DNA of 64,000 nt from Halictus rubicundus (lineage: Eukaryota > Arthropoda > Insecta > Hymenoptera > Halictidae), in NCBI RefSeq assembly GCF_050948215.1, contig NC_135153.1:11126058-11190057 (forward strand). Direction: 5' to 3'. The translations under genes and the position numbers were made by a program. The notes below the pieces were generated by a model that was not told where the DNA came from, made no database searches, and worked only from the letters and a program-made list of their open reading frames with translations. This document shows, piece by piece, positions 26,201 to 46,100 of this stretch (the stretch's first letter is position 1; each line of letters starts with the position of its first letter).

Positions 26201-26813
26201 ATATGCACTGAGACACGACTAACACTAGTTATATTTCAGTTGTTACATTCGTGTAAATAATATCCTTTTACCAAGTTCCGTTTGAAACAGTAACGTTTTC
26301 ATTGTACATTATGAATTGTTGGAACACTTCTGTATGCATGCCGCGAACAGCAAATGATCGAAGTTGAAATATCGGGATCCATTAGATATATAAACCTGCA
26401 GAAATGTCACAATATCTGTACATAATTGACGCTTCCAAAATTGTGCTTCATCGCAATCGGCTGACCAATATTTGTATGAATTGATTGTGCATCACTTTAC
26501 ATGTGTGTTTTACATCTTTTTTTTTTATCTTTTTCCTTTCTTTATGAAATCCGAGAAAAATCATTCTGAATTCTCTCTCTCTCTCACTCTCTCTCGGTGT
26601 TGTCAACTTAGGTCTTTCACTGATTATTGCTATTGTTTATTTTGTTTTGCAATTAATTTTTATATTTCTTTTTTTGTTATCTTTTCCTATCAGTTATGTT
26701 TTCATCCTTTCTCCCTGTTTCTTCTATGCACAGCAATGAACGGAAATGGGAATTACACACCGCTCAGGGTCTACCACAACGGTATGGGCAGAAAAGGTCA
26801 ATTCCGGTATTGA
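23282..26813 (+). CDS. MFSD6-like major facilitator superfamily protein, 9 coding exons
   Basis: Predicted multi-pass membrane transporter of the MFS_1-like/MFSD6 family; substrate unknown. Exons 23282-23396, 23564-24126, 24288-24591, 24669-25170, 25259-25417, 25515-25690, 25797-26003, 26089-26112 (24-nt microexon) and 26734-26813 keep frame and give 709 residues (701 without the microexon); human MFSD6 is about 790. The N terminus reads LNTLSLKL-like then LLLFLFFGGMGCLFPFLPLHM, the family's first helix, followed by GLSIEQIRMISMISPTVAFVGP and IADK. A large Cys-rich loop (about residues 95-345) contains many Cys (CKDRVSC, CSYACYP, CHVY, CRIPPE, CSIECD) and potential N-glycosylation sites. The C-terminal half has further helices including GRQLAFGSLGFAIFGPLTGY. 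Start at 23282 is the first in-frame ATG of the exon. Exact orthology within the family is uncertain. Confidence 0.88.
26089..26112 (+). other. 24-nt in-frame microexon of the MFSD6-like gene
   Basis: Eight codons (AAIKEYEL plus a split residue) between an AG acceptor and a strong GTGAGT donor. Both flanking introns are phase 1, so inclusion or skipping leaves the reading frame intact. It would insert a short charged segment into the cytoplasmic C-terminal tail. Confidence 0.6.
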
Positions 26814-28988
26814 GGATTAAGATTGGAGAGAAAGAAAGAGATTTAAAAAGAAGGGCGTTAACGACACTCTAAATGTCATGTTACGGTGCTAGTGACTAGA
26901 CTGTTTGTTCTAATTCTAAACGACAAAAAAGAAATCATTATTATTACGTGACGCGTTGCGAAAGAACATTTTTCCACCATCCAGTGACGCAGACTTCGAC
27001 GTTTTTCTACTGTTCACGACTCGCGCCACCCTTTGACACTGTCCGATTAATTTCTTTCGCAAAAGCAGCGACTAAGGATTTATTTGCTCAAATCTACTCT
27101 AAAGCGTTCATACGAGCTTTACGCGTGTACCAATATGAGATTATATATGTAAATGGAGCTGTAAGTACTCAAATTTCGAGCCATGCTCGCATATATATTT
27201 TTGTTTCATTTTTCTTTTTTTTTTTACTTGTTAACTACCTTAGAGAGAACACAGTTCTAAGTGCAACGACCAATGCAAGAATTGCTTTATTCTTGAAGTT
27301 ATTGGAATGTAAAGAAACATTCGTATCTATTGGGTGTCGCAGATAATTTATAAGTAATTTAGTTCTTTCTTTGTAATGAAAAAGTCAATCTCTCCGACGT
27401 GCTGGAGAAAGATGAAACGAACGGTTCATAATTTTCGAGTACCTTGTACCTTCCTACGTTTCGGATGACAGTAAGGAAATAGTAAATAATCGTCGTAGCG
27501 ACTTTAAACGTAACACACATTGAATGCTTCGTAATTTGAGTTTGTATTCTTTCGTACACTAGACTGCGATCACGTGAGAATGTTGCGTGTTCAAACTGTT
27601 TTTAAAGAAAAATTTCTACGGACTCGTTGTACTGTATCTATAATATTATATATAATATATATGTATATGTACTAAGAAATATTCATCTGTGCGTAGGATG
27701 AAACTTCGCCCGACAAATAAGGTATATATATGTATATATATATACACATTAAATTATGAGATTGTTGTATGTATACACAAAACAAGGAACAAAGCAAATG
27801 TGAAATAAATAAATAAATAAATCTGAACGATTTTGCGGTTCTGAGTAGACTGCGGAAATTTATGCAAATTTGTATTTTCATAAATCGATCGATCGTAGTA
27901 TAGAACAGACGTTATACGTAATATGTGCATCAAGTTCCGCAGTCGTCTTACAAGTTTATTGTAAAGAATAAATGTCTACGTATTACGTTGACAAATTATA
28001 GCAACCATTCGACAGAGATTAGACTACAATGAGAGATTAAGGCGTTCGTCAGTTTATATAATAAATTTATTCGAGTAGAGTTTGATTCACCTGAAATTAA
28101 GAGACAAACTTGCGACTATCATGGAAATGTTCGCTCGCTATAGCCCAAAATATAATTGCTAGGCTATAAGTTATCTAACATAGATCATAGAAAAACAACG
28201 TAGTTTTTAGGGCCGTAATTCACTTCCGTTTTACGGTTGCAGTCATTCATTCACAACCATTTATACAGACGTTATCTAATGGCTATTGGTATAATACGTA
28301 TTCAACATATTTATTTATAAATTTTGGAAATCCATCGAATTCGGCATACGTTCGATGACGTATCATGTTCCTCAGGAAAATTCATTTCCAAACTGTGCAG
28401 TCTTACAGAGAGAACTTTACGAGCATTAAAAAACAAGGTTCGTAGTGAAACAATGCTTAAATCGTACACAGAGAGATGAAATTTAAAATTATCAGGAGAT
28501 TCTACTAACTAAACTCTATAAACTTTTTACATTATTCTACATTAGACGATGCGTTGTATGTACAAAAAATAATGACAATATGCTTATTTAAAAAAGAAAA
28601 AAGAATAGTTTCGTTGACACGTATACTGTCCCATCCTTACACGAATGTTTTATACTTCTCGTTGGAGTTACTCAAGGAATTAATAAACAAATTTCCGTCC
28701 TGAAAGAAACGTATGTATAATCTCGGAAAAAAAGCTTGGACGATGAATGGTCGATGAAAATACAATAAGAAATTACATAAATTTAAAAAGTCGACATTCT
28801 AACGTTGTAAAAATTACATGCGGACTAATATGCCTGTCTTTTCAATTCTTGTAATGTACAGTGCAGCAAGAATTTCTTCAGTCAGTTACAAAAGATAAAT
28901 GAAACTATTTCATAAACCGCTCGAAAAAATATTTAAAAAAAGATCAGAGTTTCAATGAAACCGATAAAAAATTGTTATAAACTAGTTT
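26814..28988. other. Convergent 3' UTR region of the MFSD6-like gene and ADD1
   Basis: No protein gene. Plus-strand AATAAA hexamers occur at 27804 (in an AATA repeat) and about 27966; minus-strand hexamers near 28064 and 28309 could end ADD1 transcripts. A TA-rich tract lies at about 27645-27745. Confidence 0.5.
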
Positions 28989-31900
28989 TTAATCGTCAAT
29001 AATAGTACAATCATCTTCTCTGTTGTTCGCAGTTTTCTCAGCGGTGCAGTTAGTCATGCTCGTATCTTTTACGGGCACGTTTGCTACGAAAGTTTCATCA
29101 GTTCTAGAGAAACGTTTTCCAAGCGGTTTCGTTTCTTTGTGCGCATCCGTAACGGGCGCAGAATCGTTCTTCGCATCCTTTTTACTTCCTAAATCATTAT
29201 CCATACTGTTAACTATTTCGACAAATTCGTGTTCCTGTTGGTGACTCGGGGCAGAATTCGTTTCCTGACGAACAGCTGCCTCTGAACCGCAGTGTTTTTG
29301 TTTTTCCAACGAGTTTTCATTGTTAGCGTCATTGGAATTGACAGACTTGTCCATGGTCTCTAACATCTCTGAAATGAATGGTGAATTAGCCTCTATCAAA
29401 TCCTTCAATGGCGTCTCGTTTGGATCGGGGAGATCCTTGGACTCCTCGGTCGGAGCAGTTTCCGGATCGATCCGGTTCTGTAAATAATAAATAAACTGTT
29501 CCTCGTAATTCTCGAACTGTTCACGCGTTTTTTCCGGCCGTTGGTCGTCCTTCTTCAGGGAGGAATGCCTTATGCTCTTGTCGTAGTCGTCCAGTTCAAC
29601 GTCAAATATCTGTACAGCTCTATCTACTAAAGAGGGATAATCATTACCTACGGCACGCGACGTGCTGCCTTTTTTCTTGAAGGATTTTATCCCGCCGACC
29701 ACGTTCGTGGTGCCAACGAACTCTGACGGTTGGATGATATTGTTCTCGGAATCAGTGCTCTCGCCCTCGGTGCCCGACTCGTTGACGCAAATCATGTCGA
29801 GGGGTACCTCCTCGGGATTCTCCTTGTCAACGGGTTTAGAGTTCTCGGGAGATTGAAGGGCGCCGGACTTCAACTGGTATCTTTTCCACCGATTGTACTC
29901 GCGTACCATTCTATCGTTGATGCAGGCTAATTGAGATACCGTGTCGCGGATCTCGCGGTGGAACTGTTTGATAGCACCACGGGCTTCGTTTAGGTCGTGT
30001 CGTTTCATTTCTTCTTGCTTGGACGTCTCGAATAAATTCTGGAGTTTGGTCTTCAGGATCGTTAGGATGCTATCGATCTCCTGCCCGTGGGGGACTAATC
30101 TCTGGTTAAGGGTTTTCGGGGCACGCTTCTCTGAAGTATAAACCTCCGACTTCTTGATGACGTAGTTAGAGCTTTTAGAGCTTACCAGAGCAACAGGTAC
30201 CGCTTTGTTGTTGTCGATATGATCTCTGAAGGAACGCGAGTTTCGCGACGGACCGACAACAGCTACGTCTTCGGAATCGCTTTCGATTTCTATAACGTTC
30301 GAGCTCGGCTTGGGTGGGGCTTGTGGCGATTGAACCAAAGGAAAACTTAATCGATTCAACATGTCGGCGCTCTGGTTCGGTATCGTGACCATGGGCGTCT
30401 GTGTGCACTGCATCGTCTGATACAAATTCATTTGACCCAACTGATTGTGCACGTGACGTATAGGTACCAAAGTTGAGGTAGGCTGTAAGAAGTTCGAAGC
30501 GACTACGTTCACGATGGCGTTGTACATTGGCTGCGAAACAACGTTGGCCTCTATTCTAGGCAATATGTTCTGCGGTGGCTGCGGGACGATCGTGCCGTCC
30601 ACCTCAACCGTTTCGTTTTCACCTTCCACCATAGTTTGTTCGCAAGAAAGCAAGGACGGCAGTATCTCGTTTTGATCTATCGAACTCTCTTCTGTTCCGC
30701 TGTACGACTGACCGGACATCGACGTATTGTTACCATTTAGAAATTTCCTACGACGTCCTCTCCTCTTGCCTCCTCTTGGGACAGTGGTTACACCGACTTG
30801 CTTCGGCACGTACGTTTCATCGTCCTCTTCCGAGTTCGAGCCGGTTCTCCGACGCTTCCGTTTTCTTCGCCGTGGACAACAATTCGTTTCGTCTAAATTC
30901 ATTTTCTCGTCCATTTCTTGTTGGCTCAGCTTACGCTCATTTTGAAGGAATCTACAAATGAAAGAGATCTTTGCGAACGCGGTTCCTATTACAATACATG
31001 TACAACGATTCAAAGATTTCCTCCATTAGTTACCGATTCATCTTTTGAACGTAGTCCAACAAAGCCCAACAAGTTGCCCTAGCAGGATACAGGTCCGTGG
31101 GATCGCAGACAAAGCATTTCCACTGCTCGTCCGCTTCTATCTTTCTCCTCACTACAGAATCGATGTTTCGCTTGATGCATTTGTAACAGAAAGTGTTACT
31201 GCAGAACGAACAGCAGTACAAATTGCCGCCGTTCGCGCACCACCTACAAAACATGTCTGTAGCATCGTCGCCTGTAAAAGAAAATAATAGAGGATGTAAC
31301 ATACTATTTCATGGTATTGTGTGAATACTTGGAGAATTTGGATACCTTGCTCGAAAGTGCCATCCCCATAGAAATCACGGCATTTGGAACACAACAATGT
31401 GTGCAGTACAGGATGTTCGAACATGTTACCGGAATCGCCTGGTGCCGATCCAATGTGAATGTCGCAGGCTGTGCAATGTAATCTGCGAAACCTCACTATC
31501 GAAAGGTCTGAAAGACACAATATACCATATTATGAGAATACAAAACCTGGTGCACACATTGAAGACAGAGAGATAGAATCAATCGATTGGAAATCGAGGT
31601 CTCCAGGATAAATAGACTTTGTTGTACATATTTTACTTTTCGACACTGGAACAAAGACAGACATTATTAAGCTACAACTGCTTTTCTTAATCGATACAGA
31701 ATTATAGGTGTTCTTTTTTTTTTTCTTATTTCATTAGATACGTAAGAACAACGAAAGTCGAGTGAACCTTGTGTACAGATCTAGTAGAAACGATGGAGCT
31801 GTACGTCTGACTACATAAACATTTTTGTACTTATGTATGTGAATCTCGGAATGCGGTTGTATGTTTCTTCGGATTATTTTCTAGGAAAAAATTCACGCGA

Positions 31901-32243
31901 GAAAAAATGAAGTTTAGCGAACATGCCAGATTCCATCACGATGGATATTCCTTTTAATATTAGAAATACATCGGCTAGAAAGGTATCGCGACACATTGAA
32001 TGCTTACCACTTCCAAACATAAGTTTATAATAATCCAACTCTTCCTGCGAGACTGGTGACGATGTATTTTTCGCGGTTGGAAGCAGATCTTTCGGTGTAA
32101 CTGGAAAATGAAATAAGGTTAGGTACGAGGTACAGAGAAAATCGAGAAATTGTCTAAAAAGGACTTCTGATTTCACCATTCTCCTTGCTGTCCACTTCCT
32201 TGACCTCGTCCACTTGTACTTCCAGCATACTGGAAATGTCCAT
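28989..32243 (-). CDS. ADD1: ADD-domain (ATRX-type) chromatin protein, ADD1-like, 5 coding exons
   Basis: Exons 32243-32177, 32100-32008, 31507-31346, 31271-31034 and 30951-28989 splice in frame to about 840 residues. Residues about 60-180 form an ATRX/DNMT3-type ADD domain: a GATA-like finger (LHCTACDIHIG, LLCSKCRDFY) followed by a PHD-like finger (MFCRWCANGGNLYCCSFCSNTFCYKC, CFVCDP). In ATRX this domain reads histone H3 tails (K4 unmethylated, K9me3). There is no SNF2 helicase; Drosophila likewise has a separate ADD1 protein beside XNP, which is why I use that name. The rest is mostly disordered: a basic patch PRRRKRKRRR, acidic/Ser-rich linkers, a predicted coiled-coil stretch around SILTILKTKLQNLFETSKQEE, and two SUMO-interaction-like motifs (NVIEIESDSED and the extreme C-terminal CTIIDD). 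Start at 32243 is the first ATG of its exon. Divergent from TBC1D19. Confidence 0.88.
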
Positions 32244-32851
32244 TGTCAACGTGTACACTTACCGCGATTAGGTTCAACAAAACGTTTCAAAACACAGGTT
32301 ATCGCGCCGCCATTTTCCTGCAAGCGCGTCAACCTGCATTTTTGGCACGGCACGGGCTCATTCGAATCACATCGAAAAAAGTCCGGTGCGGCCAAGAAAA
32401 TGTCCCTATTCTGTGACCGAAAACCACCAATCGTAAAGATCGAAACGAGAAGATGGAAGAAACCGGTTCCCTGCCTGTGCGGAAAACCTTCTTTGGGGAA
32501 TGATGAACAATTTTGAACATAATGTGGCAAGAGAGGTGTTCGCACGAAAAGTTGCTTTTTCAATTTCTAGTTTCTTTCCGGATCAATTCAAACTTTTGGT
32601 GAAACCAGCGAAAAGAGCATGAAATGGGTAATGTGGTTTGCAATAAAGTATGCCGCGCAGAAATAATTTGAAAAGTTTCGTAGGTAACTATATATCTATA
32701 CATATATGACAATAATATACGTTTCAAGATCGCTCTCCGATTGCCGCCACTGCTCCGGAAACAAATTTATTTACAAATGGCGTTTGTTTGCCAGGTTTCG
32801 GAGCAGAAGCTTTTTGTGTTTGTAGAAAAGTCTTTCGAAATTGATTGCGCG
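32244..32851. promoter_or_regulatory. Probable bidirectional promoter, ADD1 / TBC1D19
   Basis: The two start codons are divergent and 608 bp apart. No ORF with protein similarity lies between. A GCG/GTAAGT donor-like site on the minus strand at about 32262 and an upstream in-frame ORF before 32852 suggest transcribed leaders on both sides. Exact start sites cannot be read from sequence. Confidence 0.5.
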
Positions 32852-35454
32852 ATGTCAGAGAATACAGAGAACTCGAAAGATGCGACCCAAAAGAAATCTG
32901 CTGAAAGGCTAACAGAAGAAATACAAAGCATGGCTAATTATAAAAACCTTTACACCGAAATTCAGGTGAACGATCGCTAAATTTGCGGGTCATGTGCAAT
33001 ATTAGAATCATATAAAACTTTCAAATGTAAACTAATAAACTAAACTAATTTTTTCAGAAACTTGTAGCTTCGACGGCGGTCAAGAGGGGAGACTTCAAAA
33101 ACACATTGATGGAAGCTTTAAAGCGTAACGGTCTGGAAACAGAAATTCGTAATACGGTTTTCCATTGGGCAAGATCGCAAGTTTGTAATTCGAATTTAAA
33201 AAAAAAATATTTAAAGCCCCACTGCGTTTTTTGTTTGCATCGGGTATACATATTACCAGAGAGAATACCTTTCTGATATTACGTCGATACTGATATTGGG
33301 TCGTTAGGTCAGAGTCTAAGCTCTGTCGGTAAAGTCTGTCGCGCCAAAATTTAAAATACACTCGTTAGTTCGCGCTTGCATTTATTATAAATAGAGTCAA
33401 GACTGGATCGAGTTTGCGTCTTCATTAATCAAATAACGATGAAGCAAATATTTTCAGACCTCGTTGTCTTCGTCGTCGCTACCACCCGCGGAAGAAGTCG
33501 ACTTGAGTTATTTAAAAAAAGCTCAGGTTCAATGGGAACGCCGCATACAGAAATCACTGAATTCTACGTGCAACGAATTAAATGTTGCATTGGCTCGTAT
33601 ACGACCGAGAGAAGACCGCGAAGAACTTGCTGAAAAATGGAACGAATTAAGTACTTACGACATCGGTAAATGAACAATTTCGTTATACGAGTTACCGTGT
33701 GAACATCGTTGCATTGTTAATTCTCTTTTTTAGATTTGTCGCAATTCAGACCGCTGTACGCTCCAAAAGATTTTCTGGATGTTTTATTTGCCATACGAAA
33801 TCCTGCTTTCAAAAAACAGCCGTACATGTTTATTATTATTATTTTTTTTTATGAGTAGAATGAATCTGCTTGAAATCGCGCAAACGTTGTTTCAGGGACG
33901 AATTAAATTGGGAGTTCAGTCATATACAGATCCGCGTAAAGACTCTCGCACAATTGGTTGGTCCTGCGTTTGTTAAGTAGAAGATGTTAACAACAAAACA
34001 CTCGAGGGTCGATAGTTGTTAGAAAATAAATAATGTTCGAATGTGATAGAGGCGCGTGTACGTGGAGCTCGCCAAGGGAATGCCGATGCTCGGAGTCAAT
34101 CCAGATATGCAGAGTTCCGAGAATTATGCGAATCTAGAAGAGGAAAGGATTCATCTTGGTGAAAAAGTGCTGCGATCGAATCACGCTCCGATCGCGCAAG
34201 AATTCTTGAAGCGTGGCGCACCTCGATCGCTTCGCGGACGACTTTGGTCTCTTGTCTTGGGATCTATAGTGAAAGAGAATGTAAAAATAATATTTGATAA
34301 AATATTTAAAAATAATATTTCGGGCAATAGGCTTAGACTGTTTCAAACATTCTTTCTAGGATACGGAATATTACGAAGAATTAAAAAACATGGTGCTACA
34401 GTACGATATAGTTATAGATAACTTAATAATAAAGGTGGGGCTACAAAATCGTTGTAATCCGTTAACATGTAATGACTATAGACTTTTAATATTTTTCGTT
34501 TTCTTATTTTAGGATGTACAGTTAACAGCCAGAAATGACGATCAGTACTTTGTATTCGAGGATGTTTTGTACAAAACGATGTTATGTTTTTCACGCGATT
34601 CGGAGGTATTAGCACCTGTAACCACCGACAGAAGCGCGGGCGGACAGGTGATACATGCGGTTTTGCAAGGAAAACCAGCCACTTTGGAAAACACTTTAGT
34701 ATTCCCACCGAGTGGTGTAATTCCGTTTCATGGATTCACGATGTACGGTGTGAGTGAATATGTCATATCGCGGTAAACTGACAAACTAACAAACTAACAA
34801 ATACTCGAAACAATTCAATTAAAATAATTCATTGATCATCGATTCGGCAGCTACTCCATTTTGTTATCTGTACGACGATCCCTGTGCAATGTATTTTACC
34901 TTCAGAGCGTTTTATTTGCGATATTGGTTCCGCTTACATACCGTGTCCAATCATGAACAAGGCATAGTTGCATTATGTCTCCTTTTCGAAAGATTACTCC
35001 AGTGTTATGACCCCCTCCTTTGGATTTATTTTCGAAACTGCCATATACAACCGTAAGTTCAATTATTTCGTATAGATTCGCGAATTCGACGATCAAAATT
35101 TACATAGACCTCATTTCCGTAGAATCAAAGTTGTTTTCAAATGGATTATGCGAGGTTTCAGTGGCCATCTTCCCCCAGAACAGTTACTCTATTTATGGGA
35201 CTTAATTCTCGGCTACGATTCTTTAGAAATCATCCCCTTACTCGCGGTGACCATTTTGAGCTTTAGAAAGGAAAATTTGATGCAAGTCAATACTTTGCAA
35301 AGCGTAGAGGTAGGACATTTCAAAATTAATTGGCTGCATTAGAATGTCGTCGTAATAGATAATAATTGAGAAGATTTTTTTACAGGCTGTTTTAGCAGAT
35401 TTATCTTCTTTAAAAGTAATTCCACTATTGCAACTAGCTTTGCTGAGGGAATGA
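32852..35454 (+). CDS. TBC1D19: TBC1 domain family member 19, 11 coding exons
   Basis: TBC (Rab-GAP fold) protein. Exons 32852-32965, 33058-33180, 33458-33665, 33734-33821, 33859-33967, 34050-34280, 34360-34434, 34513-34747, 34851-35052, 35123-35309 and 35386-35454 give 546 residues (human 526). Family landmarks are clear: YLKKAQVQWERRIQKSLNS, FRPLYAPKDFL, YYEELKNMVLQYD, VQLTARNDDQYFVFEDVLY, CFSRDSEVL, PPSGVIPFHGFTMY, YWFRLHTVSNHEQGIVALCLLFE, WIMRGFSGHLPPEQLLYLWD, and the C terminus VLADLSSLKVIPLLQLALLRE. The TBC domain lies in the second half. Start at 32852 gives an N terminus of normal length; an earlier in-frame ATG at 32741 is possible. The intron between exons 4 and 5 would be only 37 nt (see findings). 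AATAAA at 35663. Confidence 0.93.
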
Positions 35455-36797
35455 AAACGCAGTAGTTGTTTCGTAGCAATTTCGAAACTATATTTCCCTG
35501 GAAAACTTTACGATTATCTGTAAGAACGTCTTTAAAGGTAAATACGCATTTTTACATTCGAATATTCAAATAGAGATCGTTCTTTCGCACCTGCGCAAAC
35601 GAATGCGAATCCATATTTTCTGATTCACTGACTCTCGATGCGGAAATTCAGGGGAACAACTTAATAAACGTTAACTCGTTCTCTGATAATCATTCGAAAC
35701 ATTTCATACAGAGAATTTATGGAAAAATTGTTCGTAATGGTAAGACAATGTGTGGACGTTAAAATCATTGTCAACTTCCTCTAACTACCTGTAATTGAAC
35801 TGGAGACAACGAAACATTCTCGGTACTCGCAGCTGATTTCGGATCGCAGCCGCACATATACAGGGTGACTTGATAATACAATGTAACTATACTCCTCTGT
35901 GCTATTCCTAACAATATACTCCTTAATAAAAATATCTTCGATCGCCTCTATTTTTTTTTGTATAGAAAAATTCCTATAATGTATACATAAATATCATATA
36001 CATTTATATATGCACTTTCCATCTTAATCGATCTTAACTGACAAGAAGAGAATTTGTTTGCGAAATTTCAACGAGTAAATTTTCATTAATTTAAGAATGT
36101 TTAAAGTTTACGATGAAAATAAAAATTCGTGATAACATTTATCGAAATTACGTGTAATTCCTTTAAAATGGCACTATACATAGCTCTGTACGTAGACAGA
36201 TAAATGTTGCGCTTATGATCGACAGAGATAGAAGAAGTGTCAGGGAGGGGGGTTTTCCTGTTTCCGCCTGTCAGACGTTGAGATCAGAGACAGAGACGCC
36301 TACCTGCCATCGTGTGTTTATACTCGCTGATTGTACCCGTTCGATTTCATTGCTGGATAATATTTAGTGAAAAGCGTGCGAAGACACGCCGGCCAGCGGC
36401 AAGTGAGTAACGCGATCTCTTCTGCCCGATTTTTCGCTCGTAAAATACTGTTCGATTGTCAATGTTATTACTCACGAAGGTATACGACGATTAAGGGTGG
36501 GGTGGTTCTCACCCCCAAATTATTAGTCATGCACAGCTTTACATCAGTGCCGATACCCTTTCTTAGCGTTCTCTTTCGAACAACCTCGTAAAACATTATC
36601 TACTCCTATTATTTTTTCGGAAGAAAGTCATAATTTCCATTTAGAACATACAAACATTCATTTACATTGTTCAATTACTAAATTTTATTGAATTAACGCG
36701 ATAAGTAAATTGTACATTTAAATTTGATTCTATTGTTCTTAGATTACATGATTTAAGTGGACACCAACTATAAATTTATATCCGTAAGAACGTCAAA
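35455..36797. other. TBC1D19 3' UTR and pod1 5' region
   Basis: No ORF of interest. The AATAAA at 35663-35668 probably ends TBC1D19. A probable untranslated first exon of pod1 ends at about 36402 before GTGAGT, and a matching acceptor lies at 36741-36742, leaving a 55-nt leader before the ATG at 36798. Confidence 0.5.
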
Positions 36798-43125
<6,328 letters not shown>

Positions 43126-46100
43126 AGATGGCGCAGTTGTAGGTCATTTAAATGAAATCAGTAAGATAAAAATAAATCTATACGTAGCTGGATAAGCCGT
43201 AATTTATTTCTAAGTTAAAAGCCACGGCATAAGCGAAAATACTTTGATATTAATGTGTACGTGGTAAGAGATACTTATAATTGGAATATACATTTCCAAG
43301 AACTTTCCCCGTTTCGAAAGAGTAAACGGTATGTGTACGGTTTCTTGAATTGGGCTGACTTGTTTATCTTAGATACAATTACACGAATCATTGTATCAAA
43401 TTAATTTGAGGAAAAACGACCGAACATCGGAAAATTTTCGATTTCGTAATAATATATTTGTTTTGTAAAAGCTCTGTAAAAGAAAAAAAAAATTATAGCC
43501 AGTTTAGTTATCTTTTTATCACGGACATGTTCTGTCAGCTCTGCCGTTATTGCGATTCGCTCTAATTTGGTATTAACAAATAATTATATAAGACAATTAT
43601 AAGAGCTATACAGAGAATATACATAGAGTATCGAATACCCTCGAAAACCTATCATAATTCGACAATAGTTTTTATCACATATTTAAGGGGTGTCATGTTT
43701 TTAAAATGTTCGAATAATCATGAAAAAATCTGTAGTTCAGGATCAAAATGATTGAATGGGAACGAATGTATTAAATTATTTCTCCTTTCATTCGTAAGGA
43801 ATGCTTTAGAATGTATTATTTATTGCGAAAAACGTAAAAAAGTGTACGTGCATTTATGATCCCTGAATGAAAAGGAAACTGTAGTATATATTATTAACTA
43901 GAAATGGGCATTGTTTGATCGTATACTCCACCGATTATTTGTTACAACGATCGCATTAATAACATAGAATTCCTTCGTGTTCTTTTTCCTCTTGCTCGAA
44001 CAGATTTCTGTGCAAGCAGGAAAAAATGTAACATAGAAAAGGTATAAAATAATTATTGTCGATCGTTATTTAAGCAAAGTGTTCGGACAAACATTGCTCG
44101 ATTCTACCGTTAAAAGACAGTGTTGTATGATTTATAAAAATCAATTTCGATGAAATAGTGTAATACGATATATAAATATATCCTGAAGTATATATATATA
44201 CGTATATATATATGTACATATATACGTATATGCTCATACGTGTATGTATATGTACATATACTAATATATATATACACATATATATGTGTATACGTATATA
44301 CACATTTGTTAGTGCCACGTATCTTTTTTTTTAATGACAGAGCATCCTCACAGGTAACTCTAGAATTATACATTATCATAATGTAATCTTCATACGTGTG
44401 ATATTAGCGAGCAACACTTTTTCCATAAATAAGGAAAAGAAAGGAGTTTCTATGATAATTCATAATAACCACACGCACATGCCATACATACAAGATAAAA
44501 TAAAAAAAAAAACAAGTAATAAATAGAAACGTACACTGTATTAAACTGTAAGTCGAGATGCAAGTTACACGGCGCAGTATACAAGGTGATGACTGATTCA
44601 GCGTTTTCCAGACTCGGAATGTAGCGAATAAAACCAACTTTTATACTCTTCGAATTGTCGCGAGATATTTGTAAAAAAAGAAAGAAAGAAAGAAAAAATA
44701 GCGCGACATGGATTCTTAATTTATTGTACGTCTGCGATTGCAACATTTGAAATGCGTATTCCATGTTTACCGAAGGGCAGGGAACGACAATGGCTTAAAT
44801 GGAACGTTTCTGATTGAAAGATACATATTTTTTCTATCCGATGTACCATAAAACTTTAGTATTTCGCTATCTATATGAGACTAATTTCCCATTTCCGTGG
44901 TAAGCAATTCATTATACAAAATTTTGTATAAATATATTCTACTCGTACTCGTTTAGATAGATTATTCATTAATGCGGTGAACATAGTCGAATTATCTGTG
45001 ATTATAGTTTTTTGTAACTGTTAAGAATACTCTCGTGTTCCTATTTATATGTATGATCGAGATCCGTTTATCCGTTACGGATGGACGTTCCCTCCCCTTT
45101 GATAAGCAAATTTCGAACGTGTTTGAAGTTTGAATCACGCACACTTTATACTTTTATATATTTCGTCATCGTAGTGCAGTACCTTTATACGAAAAAAAAA
45201 ACTGACCGAATGGTGCTATGCTCCTTTAACAAGTTCTAAGATACGTAGTTGTCAATGAAAGTAAAGTCACGTGTATTTTCTACGATGAAGGAACATAATC
45301 GGTGATGAGATCAAGACGCTTTGTAACCTTTGTAGCTATTCATGTATTAATTTGTTTGTACAAAAACTTATATTTGAGACATACGAATGTTAAATCTATA
45401 CATATAAATTATACTAATCTCGATATCTGTTCAGTTCTCGTGACATTCGCGAATTGTTAATACTATTGGACAAAGTAATTGGTAATTACATTTCATTGTA
45501 CAACGAAGCGAAATGGTATCTGAAAATTTTACTATCTAGCTATAAACGTAATAATTTGGTGCTATAAAAGTGCATCCATAAAATTAAGTAATTACTCTGA
45601 GTCTCATCACTAGATACAATTGATCGTGCATTTTGTTCGATAGTCCAATGTTACATTCCCATTTCACATTTTGTCATATTTGTGGGCACAGTAAATCACA
45701 GTAAGTCGCAAGCGAAGAAAGTATTGAAAAGATGCGTACATACTAACAATAAGTGAACATAAAATGCATACGCATACGTAAAGTTCCCTGCATGTTTAGT
45801 AGAATACCTCCAAGCACTGCATTCAGAAAAGTTGTGCATATTTTTCTGTATACTGATCACACAGTTTTTTAGTGTTTTGTATGCATCGGAAGTAGAAAGA
45901 GGAACAAAGTAACACTTCGCTACAAAAAAGAGAAGAAATAGCTGTAATTCGCGTCGTCCATCATCATTCGAATTTGAATGTGTAACTAATTATCCGTCGG
46001 TCATTATAGAACTAAAAACATCATTGTTGCATATTTTCGTTACCTTACTCTTTTGTTTTTATAATTGAGCTTTCAGAAGCTTCGTACATAACTGCTTCAT

